From a virus: DNA of 20,228 nucleotides. Positions within the stretch are counted from its first letter, which is position 1, and each line of letters opens with the position of its first letter. Below the pieces are notes generated by a model. That model made no database searches, had not been told where the DNA came from, and saw nothing but the letters and a program-made list of their open reading frames with translations. The translations under genes and the position numbers were made by a program. Positions 8,254 through 14,622 of the stretch are shown piece by piece. The stretch is from IMG/VR virus record IMGVR_UViG_3300042291_000277, positions 1 through 20,228 of that record; one strand, 5' to 3'.

Positions 8254-9207
8254 TTAGTTGGCAGCATTTGTGATACCGTAAGTAACAATATCAGAAGCAA
8301 ATCCGTATTGTACACCTGCAGTCATTCTCATTACTACACGAACATTTTGTGATCCATCAATGTCAGCCATATCAATAACCTTAACTTCAGTCAAATCAGA
8401 GATAAGACCAGTACCGAAATACAAGTTAGATTTTTGAGTAGCAATTGCTTTTGTAGAAGCAAGACCATCTGCAACAAATATCTTGATACCATCAAAAGTA
8501 AGTGATCCATTGTTGTACCATTGAGTTCCCATTGCGTTAGTACCATTAGCACCTAAGCCAGAAGCACCATATCCACCCAAAGAACGGATATAAGCACGAG
8601 CCATTGCCTGAGAAACGTAGATGTAAAGATCATCTTTAGTGTATAAAGAAGAAGGGATAGCATCTGCAATCTTTCCTAATTCAGCAATGATAGTTGAAGA
8701 AGAAACGGCAGCACCAGCAATTTCTTGACCTGAAGGCAATGAAGCATCTGCAGCCAATAATGTAGAAATACCATCAAACTCACCTGCGTTAGCAGTAACA
8801 CCTTCCCAGATATTAGTTTCGTTCTTAGCAGCAACTTTAGCAGCAACGTGTGCAACTAAAAAGTCAGCAAAAGACTTAGGCAATGTTTTGAAAGCAGAGA
8901 ATCCTTGCTCTACAGATAACCAATCAGATGCAAAGTCTTTCTTACATAATTGTAAGTTAACTTGGAATTCTTCTGGTTGTAAAATCTTTTCAGTAAGAGT
9001 TACTGTCGATGTAGCATCGAAATCACAAGTAGCATTTTTCAAGATGGCATCTGTACCAACTCTTTTGATAACTTGCTTAAAACGTACATTTGGTTTTACT
9101 TCAATACCACCGCGATCGATAGTAGGTGAAGATAGCAATGAAGCCGCAATGATTTTATTTGCGTATTCACCTGCGTAGGTTGTGGTAATACTTGTTGTAG
9201 TAGCCAT
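8254..9207 (-). CDS. Major capsid protein (HK97 fold)
   Basis: 317-residue shell protein. Visible landmarks are an N-terminal arm (YAGEYANKIIAASLLSSPTI), a strand region KPNVRFKQVIKRV, a Cys-containing CDFDATSTVTLTEKIL segment, the spine-helix-like stretch FADFLVAHVAAKVAAKNE (about 110-130), YIYVSQAMARAYIRSL with a glycine-rich loop (GGYGASGLGANGTNAMG), and a closing DGSQNVRVVMRMTAGVQYGF. This is the pattern of HK97-fold capsid proteins of Bacteroidetes phages. It shows no N-terminal delta domain, which fits a separate scaffold-like gene 18 bp upstream. The gene is visibly richer in G/C third positions than its neighbours, and it ends in a terminator, both consistent with very high expression. 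Confidence 0.85.
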   Translation of the reverse strand: MATTTSITTTYAGEYANKIIAASLLSSPTIDRGGIEVKPNVRFKQVIKRVGTDAILKNATCDFDATSTVTLTEKILQPEEFQVNLQLCKKDFASDWLSVEQGFSAFKTLPKSFADFLVAHVAAKVAAKNETNIWEGVTANAGEFDGISTLLAADASLPSGQEIAGAAVSSSTIIAELGKIADAIPSSLYTKDDLYIYVSQAMARAYIRSLGGYGASGLGANGTNAMGTQWYNNGSLTFDGIKIFVADGLASTKAIATQKSNLYFGTGLISDLTEVKVIDMADIDGSQNVRVVMRMTAGVQYGFASDIVTYGITNAAN

Positions 9208-9225
9208 TTTTTATTTTAAATTTAA

Positions 9226-9825
9226 TTAGTTGAACATTTTATCATAAACTTTATCTTGGATTGTTTCTGGTCTGTTTTGACCAAAAGAAAATCCTTGCAC
9301 TTTTTCCTCTGCTTCTGGATTCTGAACAATTGGTTCAGCACCTTCTTCTTGAGAATTTAATTTAACTTCCAATGCTTCTTTTTCTGATTTTAAAGACTCA
9401 TTTTCTGCTTTAACTTCATTTATCTGTAAAGACAATTCAGTTCTTAATTTTTCAATTTCTGCAAAGAAAGTTTCCTTGCTAACTGATTCAACCACTCGCT
9501 TTGCTTGTGGTGCAGGTGCTTGTGGTGCAACTTGTGCTTCCACTTCAACTTCTACTTCTGGTGCTGCTTCTGCTTCAGGTGTAGCCTCTTTAACTTCGGC
9601 TATAATACCTTCAACTGCAACTACCAAAACCATTCCATCTTCTAATGTGTACTCACCAATTGGCATAGGTACAACACCATCGGCAGTAACAATTCCAACA
9701 GAGAAATCAGGTGCAAATTCTTCCGCTTCGATAATGGTAACACCATCTTCTAACTTCATCTGCGCCAAATTAACCTGAAAGCCTAATACTGCTTTAACTC
9801 GATTTTTTGTGCTTTTGTATTCCAT
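9226..9825 (-). CDS. Putative scaffolding protein
   Basis: 199-residue acidic protein immediately before the capsid gene, the standard place for a scaffold. Residues 1-80 look like a small beta domain with two LEDG turns (KLEDGVTIIEAEEF and YTLEDGMVLVVAVEG). Residues about 83-107 are a disordered Glu/Pro/Ala/Val stretch. Residues about 113-160 form a coiled coil (FFAEIEKLRTELSL through ESLKSEKEALEVKL). The last residues, ETIQDKVYDKMFN, are a short basic/aromatic helix. In many scaffolds a C-terminal helix docks on the capsid protein. The same IxxKV(F/Y) motif opens the two small coiled-coil proteins encoded just upstream. The function is inferred from position and architecture. Confidence 0.65.
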   Translation of the reverse strand: MEYKSTKNRVKAVLGFQVNLAQMKLEDGVTIIEAEEFAPDFSVGIVTADGVVPMPIGEYTLEDGMVLVVAVEGIIAEVKEATPEAEAAPEVEVEVEAQVAPQAPAPQAKRVVESVSKETFFAEIEKLRTELSLQINEVKAENESLKSEKEALEVKLNSQEEGAEPIVQNPEAEEKVQGFSFGQNRPETIQDKVYDKMFN

Positions 9826-9841
9826 ATATATATTTAATTAA

Positions 9842-10201
9842 TTACATTGATTTAATCATGGCATCAATAGCATTATACTTTGCAGTATATTGTTTATTGA
9901 TTTGACTTGCCTCTTTTTCTAATATTAAATATTTTGGTGGCAATTCAATACCTAATTCTTTTGATTTAGTTTTTAATTGACTAATTAATCCAATTACTTG
10001 ATTAGATCCTTGAGCAATATTTCCTAATGAATCTTTATATCCAATTAAAGAACCTTGTGCTTTATTAAAAATTGCTTTTGCAGAATCAACATTTTTTAAA
10101 TATCCATTTCTGCTTGTTTCTATGTCATCTGCTAATGCTAACTCAACTTTTTGAGATGCTAATTTGAACAATTTTTCAAATACTTTATTTTCTATTGACA
10201 T
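9842..10201 (-). CDS. Small coiled-coil protein with scaffold-like docking motif (paralogue 2)
   Basis: 119-residue, helical, cysteine-free protein. It begins MSIENKVFEKLFKLASQKVEL, closely matching the start of the gene 6 bp upstream (MSIESKVFQAL, then SQKVE) and the C-terminal IQDKVYDKMF of the scaffold-like protein encoded next. The rest is predicted coiled coil or helical bundle (IGLISQLKTKSKELGIEL, LEKEASQINKQYTAKYNAI). I do not know a named family. From its position between protease and scaffold and from the shared motif, I infer an accessory scaffold or internal head protein packaged during procapsid assembly. Confidence 0.6.
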   Translation of the reverse strand: MSIENKVFEKLFKLASQKVELALADDIETSRNGYLKNVDSAKAIFNKAQGSLIGYKDSLGNIAQGSNQVIGLISQLKTKSKELGIELPPKYLILEKEASQINKQYTAKYNAIDAMIKSM

Positions 10202-10207
10202 GATATA

Positions 10208-10582
10208 TTATTTTGTTTTATTTAGTAATGCAACCGAATCGCTTAATTCTTTAATTTGAATATCTGCTCTACTAATTGATTTTTTATATTCTTTAACTTG
10301 AGATGTATTATCTGCACTTTCACCAATCAATTTTTGATAATTAGAAGAAAAATCTAACATATCATTATATAATGCAGACTTTCTGGTAACCATTTCTTTT
10401 ATTGCAGAATTTATTTTTGCTTCTGCTTCTGTTATAGCCTTATAACGTATTTCAGTACCTTTATTAAATAAATTATCAATTTCTTTAGTTTCAGATATTG
10501 GATCAAGTTTAAACTCAACTTTTTGAGATACTAATTCTACTTTTGTAGATAATGCTTGAAATACCTTGCTTTCTATACTCAT
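10208..10582 (-). CDS. Small coiled-coil protein with scaffold-like docking motif (paralogue 1)
   Basis: 124-residue, highly charged helical protein without cysteine or tryptophan. Its N-terminus, MSIESKVFQALSTKVELVSQKVEF, is related to that of the downstream 119-residue protein, suggesting tandem duplication or a shared docking tag followed by divergent bodies. Further helices are AITEAEAKINSAIKEMVTRK and SRADIQIKELSDSVALLN. Similarity beyond the first 25 residues is weak by eye. It lies 5 bp after the Cys-rich mini-gene and 6 bp before its paralogue, in the head operon. An accessory scaffold or internal head protein is the likeliest role. No enzyme motif is visible. Confidence 0.6.
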   Translation of the reverse strand: MSIESKVFQALSTKVELVSQKVEFKLDPISETKEIDNLFNKGTEIRYKAITEAEAKINSAIKEMVTRKSALYNDMLDFSSNYQKLIGESADNTSQVKEYKKSISRADIQIKELSDSVALLNKTK

Positions 10583-10587
10583 TGTAA

Positions 10588-10776
10588 TTAGTTGCTTGTC
10601 GTGATTAAAACTCTTGGACTATTTGTATTTACTATTGTGGAGGCTACACTTTGAACCAATGAACCCACTCCTTGTGATTGTAACTCTCCATCACAACACT
10701 CAATACTATATGTGCCATCTGCACATAAGCATCCACGATTGCCACCCTTTGGACTTGATGTTTTATCTTTGCTCAT
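10588..10776 (-). CDS. Cysteine-rich mini-protein of the head operon
   Basis: 62-residue protein with a compact motif G-C-L-C-A-D-G-T-Y-S-I-E-C-C-D-G-E-L (about 15-32) holding four cysteines as CxC and CC, followed by LQSQGVGSLVQSV and a polar tail. I recall similar CLCxDGTYSxxCC proteins in other Bacteroidetes phages, without a known role. The four cysteines could bind a metal ion or form disulphides. Its start overlaps the protease gene by 14 bp, so it is real and translationally coupled. The ATG context (AATAGAAAATGAG) is the same as that of the 112-residue gene at 4929. A minor virion or assembly factor is possible. No function is claimed. Confidence 0.65.
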   Translation of the reverse strand: MSKDKTSSPKGGNRGCLCADGTYSIECCDGELQSQGVGSLVQSVASTIVNTNSPRVLITTSN

Positions 10777-11347
10777 TTTCTATTACGTTTATTATTTGAT
10801 TGACTAATTCTTCATCACTAATTTCTGGCAATAATTCCAAAGATAATTTATCAGCAAAGTACCCTTCAATTGAAAATCCTTTAATCTCTCCACTCTTTGC
10901 CTTTGACCAAATTTCTTCATTGTCTGCCTTCATTGAAACCATCCAAGTTCCTTTAGGTAAACTAAACCCATAAGATTTAGATTTATCCATTTCAGGATCT
11001 GTGATAATCCAAGACTCTACTAATGACATTCCATCTATTTTGGCTTTATGTTGTAAAGTTGCATTAGATTGGTTGCCATTCTTTAGGTACATTTGGCTTG
11101 CTTGCTCTACTGTACTTTCACTAAAGAACACTTGATACTTTTGATCTCCATCTTTACGGAAAATCATTTTATTAGGGATCAGTGCTGCTCCCATTAATAT
11201 TTTCTTTTCTGTATCTACTTCGGCTAAATTCATTTCGTACTCTTTAGCCAATGTAATAAAATTACTTTCAATCGCAGGTCTGTCTACCAAACTAATGGCT
11301 TCAATCCCATCCTCATCATTTGAAATTATTAATTCTATGATTTTCAT
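10763..11347 (-). CDS. XkdF-like prohead serine protease
   Basis: 194-residue protein of the XkdF-type putative phage serine protease family, expected to mature the prohead by cleaving scaffold and capsid proteins. Family signs: the N-terminal EAISLVDRPAIESNF region; LQH (His100) starting the catalytic part; SLVESWIITDPEMDKS (Glu111 in VESW); a GTWMVSMKA strand; and the GFSIEGYF block with the probable nucleophile Ser159. His100 and Ser159 are assigned as catalytic by analogy with herpesvirus/prohead protease-like folds. Unlike many phages, the protease is not fused to the capsid and is not preceded by the portal. The promoter-like motif at 11353-11376 precedes the ATG, making this the first gene of the head block. 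Confidence 0.82.
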   Translation of the reverse strand: MKIIELIISNDEDGIEAISLVDRPAIESNFITLAKEYEMNLAEVDTEKKILMGAALIPNKMIFRKDGDQKYQVFFSESTVEQASQMYLKNGNQSNATLQHKAKIDGMSLVESWIITDPEMDKSKSYGFSLPKGTWMVSMKADNEEIWSKAKSGEIKGFSIEGYFADKLSLELLPEISDEELVNQIINVIENEQR

Positions 11348-11352
11348 GATGT

Positions 11353-11376
11353 ATAAACGTATATTTAAAATTTTGT
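11353..11376 (-). promoter_or_regulatory. Promoter-like motif ACAAAA-N9-TACGTTTAT, copy 2
   Basis: Exact match to copies 1 and 3 in both halves and spacing, in the 39-bp gap between the tape-measure stop and the protease start. TACGTTTAT ends five bases before ATG, against six in copy 1. If it works like a -7 box, transcription would start at or next to the ATG, giving a leaderless or nearly leaderless mRNA for the head operon. Confidence 0.6.
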
Positions 11377-11386
11377 TACATTTTCA

Positions 11387-12928
11387 CTAACCTAAACTTG
11401 CACTCATTACTTTATTTCTGTCTAAAGATTGTTGTGAACTTACTTCAGATGAAACAACATAAGCCTTGATTGGTTGTTGCCCTTGCCCTACAACTTGTGC
11501 AATTTGGTTTACCCCACTTGCTCCAACAACATTAAATTGTGGTGCAGTAGAATAACTTGGTGTCATTTGTGGATTTCCAAAAGACATATTAGATCCACTT
11601 GCAGTTCCAGATCTAATATCTTGAATTCCTTTTGCACCTGCAGCAACTGCAGATAAACCTGCTGCTACTGATCCTGCTAATCCAACCCATGCCAATGGAC
11701 TTGTAACACCTCCATCTTTAACAAAGTTTTTTTTGGCATTTAAAGCAATACTTGCAACGGCTGCAGATTGTTCTAATATAATACCTGCAATAGCTAACTC
11801 TTTATTTTCCCCAGCAATTTGTCTTAATCCTTGCGCAAACTGCATGACTGCTGCAATATATTGTCCTTGTATTCCAAGTTTTGCTTCTGCTTCAATTTTT
11901 GCAATATTTTTTCTTTTCTCTGCTTCTTCATTTTCTACTGCAGTAATGTTACCCATGTAAGTAGCCATTGAATTTAATTCAACGCTATTTTCAAATTCAA
12001 TTTGTTTTTGTTTTTCTGCTGCTCTTAATTTTCTGTCTGCTTCTGCTTCAATTTCTATTGCTGCAATATTTTCTTCATAGACTCGCATTGAATTTGTCTG
12101 CGCATCTAACCTTGCTAAATCTGCTAATCGATCTTCTTCTTTCTTTTGCTTTAATTCCTCTCTCTTAGTTTTTTCTTCATTTAATAGTGCATTACGATTT
12201 ACTAATTGCTCACTCTCTAATCCAGTAAGTTGTGCTGCAATTCCTGCTTCATTATTTCTTGCATTAATTAATGCAATTTCATTTTCTATATTAGGCATTG
12301 TATCATACCTTACTTTAGCAGCATCGGTTTGATATTTAGCTTGCTTTTGCATTTCGGCATTTTGCAATTTTAATATTTGACCTAATCTTTCATTTGCCTT
12401 AATTCTTTCTGGAATAGATAAGGCATCATTATCACGAATCTGTCTTTGTAATTCAGCTAAACGATCAAATTTTTCAATTAATCCTTGTTGAATTACTGCT
12501 GCTCTTTTTGCATTATTTTCAAGTTTAGTTGTATCTGTAGCCTTACTAAAACTTTTGCCTAAATTGTCAAAGAACTTTTTAAATGATAAATCACCAGATA
12601 CAAGTTTGACAATATCTGAAAATATCATTTTAGTGGCAGTCATTGATGTATTAAATAAATCAATAACCTTTTGATTTTGCCCTATTGTATCTTTAAATAA
12701 CTGAAATGCCTCAATTACTAAACCTATACCTGCTGCTTTGATTGCTAATCCTAAGCCAGTAAATGCTTTAGCCATTTTGCCAATTCCGCTTTCAGCTTTC
12801 TTGGTAGAATCAGCAATATCTTCAACCTTTTTATTGGTTTCTTCTAATTTATGGGTTACGTCATCTACTTTTTTAGCGACATCGTCTAAATTATGTTTAA
12901 CTTTTAAGGTAATTACTTTCTCCTCCAT
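11387..12928 (-). CDS. Putative (short) tape-measure protein
   Basis: 513-residue protein thought to set tail length and enter the tail lumen. It shows an N-terminal heptad-rich stretch (about 8-45), a glycine/alanine hydrophobic segment GLGLAIKAAGIGLVIEAF (about 58-75), a long charged coiled coil (about 140-350, rich in Glu, Lys, Arg and Ala), a second hydrophobic segment around PLAWVGLAGSVAAGLSAVAAG (about 405-430), and a C-terminus KAYVVSSEVSSQQSLDRN that I recognise from Bacteroidetes phage tape measures. At about 0.15 nm per residue the tail would be at most around 77 nm. Its start overlaps the tiny upstream ORF by 16 bp. It lies after the Dit/Tal-like genes instead of before them, which is unusual. 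Confidence 0.75.
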   Translation of the reverse strand: MEEKVITLKVKHNLDDVAKKVDDVTHKLEETNKKVEDIADSTKKAESGIGKMAKAFTGLGLAIKAAGIGLVIEAFQLFKDTIGQNQKVIDLFNTSMTATKMIFSDIVKLVSGDLSFKKFFDNLGKSFSKATDTTKLENNAKRAAVIQQGLIEKFDRLAELQRQIRDNDALSIPERIKANERLGQILKLQNAEMQKQAKYQTDAAKVRYDTMPNIENEIALINARNNEAGIAAQLTGLESEQLVNRNALLNEEKTKREELKQKKEEDRLADLARLDAQTNSMRVYEENIAAIEIEAEADRKLRAAEKQKQIEFENSVELNSMATYMGNITAVENEEAEKRKNIAKIEAEAKLGIQGQYIAAVMQFAQGLRQIAGENKELAIAGIILEQSAAVASIALNAKKNFVKDGGVTSPLAWVGLAGSVAAGLSAVAAGAKGIQDIRSGTASGSNMSFGNPQMTPSYSTAPQFNVVGASGVNQIAQVVGQGQQPIKAYVVSSEVSSQQSLDRNKVMSASLG

Positions 12929-13059
12929 ATTCTTTTTATTTGATTATATGCTTTTTTCCAATCAGTTGGAATTTCATTTTTGCCTTTTGCTATCTCTATT
13001 GATTCGTGTTTTCCGTAATGATTATTTACCATTAACAGATCTAATATATTCTTTATCAT
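12913..13059 (-). CDS. Very small ORF before the tape measure, function unknown
   Basis: 48-codon ORF, protein MIKNILDLLMVNNHYGKHES and on to a basic end NQIKRIWRRK. The first ATG lies inside the promoter-like motif (TACGTTTATG). If that motif is a promoter, the likelier start is the internal ATG at 13032, giving 39 residues beginning MVNNHYGKHE. It overlaps the tape-measure start by 16 bp and fills the gap after the methyltransferase. Overlap and location resemble the small genes that sit before tape measures (tail assembly chaperones), but the length is far below those and no similarity can be claimed. It may be non-coding leader. Confidence 0.4.
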   Translation of the reverse strand: MIKNILDLLMVNNHYGKHESIEIAKGKNEIPTDWKKAYNQIKRIWRRK

Positions 13060-13081
13060 AAACGTATTTTTTAGGTTTTGT
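13058..13081 (-). promoter_or_regulatory. Promoter-like motif ACAAAA-N9-TACGTTTAT, copy 3
   Basis: Third exact copy with the same 9-base spacing, beginning 1 bp after the stop of the methyltransferase gene. It precedes the small ORF and the tape-measure gene. Together the three copies divide the late region at block boundaries: tape measure, head genes, portal/fibre genes. Confidence 0.6.
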
Positions 13082-13082
13082 C

Positions 13083-13682
13083 TTATGAATTCAATTGAAA
13101 TAAAATCATACATTTATCATTATAATGAGGAAATCCTTCTTGACAATCTTCATTTATTAAATATATTGGATTTAAATTAAATGGACTTATCATTAAATTT
13201 ATACATTTCCAACCTCCATCTTCTATATCAGGATTGAAATCCCATTTTGTAAAAGATGTTGCTAATAGATATTTAGATCCACTTTCTTTACAATTTTTTA
13301 AAGCAAGTAATACATTGTCATTACTTAAATGACCTAAGCAATCCCTAACAAAAATTAAATCAACTTTAGGCAATATATCTTTAGTTAAATCTAATAATCT
13401 AAAATCAATTTGATTATATAATTCTTTATTTTTTTCAACTAATGGTTCTACTATATCTGCGCCTATGTAAGAAGTACCACATAAATCAACACTTTTCATC
13501 CAATTATAATCGCCACATGGTAGATCTAAAATAGATTTAATGTTAAATTTTTGTATTAATACAGGTAATTCTTTTCTAATTACTTTAGTATTTTGCATTT
13601 CACTACCACCACCACTAACACTTTCTGGTGAACACCATAAATTATTTTCGTAAATTTCTGTAAACTTTTTTTTTACACTCAT
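13083..13682 (-). CDS. Class I SAM-dependent methyltransferase
   Basis: 199-residue enzyme with a Rossmann-type methyltransferase layout. It has a lead-in FTEIYENNLWCSPESVSGGGS; motif I ILDLPCGDYNW (about 51-61, replacing the usual DxGxG); an acidic post-II residue in YIGADIVEP (Asp76); a motif IV-like block VDLIFVRDCLGHLS (about 107-120); and a following strand SKYLLATSF. The protein family often sits in glycan or surface-modification gene groups and in phages. The substrate cannot be read from sequence. DNA-methylase motifs (DPPY, NPPY) are absent, so a sugar, protein or small-molecule substrate is likelier than DNA. It follows the glycosyltransferase gene by 15 bp and probably acts with it. 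Confidence 0.75.
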   Translation of the reverse strand: MSVKKKFTEIYENNLWCSPESVSGGGSEMQNTKVIRKELPVLIQKFNIKSILDLPCGDYNWMKSVDLCGTSYIGADIVEPLVEKNKELYNQIDFRLLDLTKDILPKVDLIFVRDCLGHLSNDNVLLALKNCKESGSKYLLATSFTKWDFNPDIEDGGWKCINLMISPFNLNPIYLINEDCQEGFPHYNDKCMILFQLNS

Positions 13683-13697
13683 AATTGTTTGTTTGTT

Positions 13698-14621
13698 TTA
13701 AAGTAATGGTGAATTTAAACCTGCTTTTTGCACTTCATTATAATAATAATAACTACTTCTATTTTTATCTAAATCTAAATTAGTATTGTAAGGCAGTTTA
13801 TGTGTAAATTCTCCTTTAAAAAACATTCCACTTTTTGAATCTGCTACACCTGCATTATGAAGAATCTTATATTTAACCGAATCCGATATATCGCTTGTAG
13901 ACCATCCAAAATCTAATTCCTTAACTACCTTTGTTTGATGTCCAAAGAACCAAGCATTGTAAAGCAATGACCACATACCAGCAGTCCATTTTTGTATTGG
14001 ATAATCGTTTTCATATTTAGATACATGGTAAGGTTCTTTGTTTATAAAATATTGATATAAACTAATTGAATCCTTTTCAACTTTATCCCAAAAATTATAG
14101 TCTGTTCCCTTTACTATGTATTGTGCGCCTCCGCTATGATCATTCATTAGTTTAGGAATTAATGTAGGAATCCCTACAATCCTACACATATCTATTAATA
14201 GATCTTCACCCTTTTGCATGATATAGTCATAATTGATATAACTATTTGTATCACTTAAATACCAAACATCACCTTTTTCAAATTGTGAATAATCTGGTGT
14301 ACCTGTAAATACTATATCCGAATCATGCAAAAATAAAACTTCATCTTTTAATGCAGGATTAGATGCAAGATGTTGTTTCATTAGATTAAAATAAATAGCG
14401 GGAATATAACTGGTATTTTCCCTTGTGTCTTTATAAAAGAAAAACCTAATGGTTGGATAATGTTCTTGCAAAATTCTCCATTTTGTTAAATCCTCATTAG
14501 TAAATCCCAATACTATATCTATTTGATTAGGATTAATTCCATGCGACATGAAATTATTTATGACAGTTTCTACTTGCCATAAATAATAATCATTCGCAGG
14601 TTGACAACATATATATCTCAT
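13698..14621 (-). CDS. Glycosyltransferase (GT-A-like, DxD)
   Basis: 307-residue soluble protein with a GT-A-type layout. It has an N-terminal nucleotide-binding-like strand (MRYICCQPANDYY); a metal-binding DxD in LFLHDSDIVFTG (Asp100, Asp102); an acceptor-loop-like DHSGGAQYIVKG (about 161-172); WTAGMWSLLYNAWFFG (about 212-227); and a late His in KILHNAG (His255) that could complete metal binding. The DxD, SGGAQY and W-x-x-x-M-W pattern reminds me of eukaryotic-type peptidyl Ser/hydroxyproline glycosyltransferases, but this is a motif impression only. The gene starts 1 bp after the Thr-rich tail protein and is followed by a methyltransferase. I infer that it glycosylates a virion protein, with the adjacent Thr-rich protein the prime candidate. 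Host surface glycan modification is the alternative. Confidence 0.7.
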   Translation of the reverse strand: MRYICCQPANDYYLWQVETVINNFMSHGINPNQIDIVLGFTNEDLTKWRILQEHYPTIRFFFYKDTRENTSYIPAIYFNLMKQHLASNPALKDEVLFLHDSDIVFTGTPDYSQFEKGDVWYLSDTNSYINYDYIMQKGEDLLIDMCRIVGIPTLIPKLMNDHSGGAQYIVKGTDYNFWDKVEKDSISLYQYFINKEPYHVSKYENDYPIQKWTAGMWSLLYNAWFFGHQTKVVKELDFGWSTSDISDSVKYKILHNAGVADSKSGMFFKGEFTHKLPYNTNLDLDKNRSSYYYYNEVQKAGLNSPLL

Positions 14622-14622
14622 A

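Noticed and set aside
9476-9778. Plus-strand Ala/Ser/Thr-rich ORF opposite the scaffold gene
   Set aside because: Antisense reading of the Glu/Pro/Ala-rich segment of the scaffold-like protein.
13083-13682. DNA methyltransferase guarding phage DNA
   Set aside because: No DPPY/NPPY or PC-type cytosine methylase motif and no target-recognition region. The layout is that of a small-molecule or glycan methyltransferase family.
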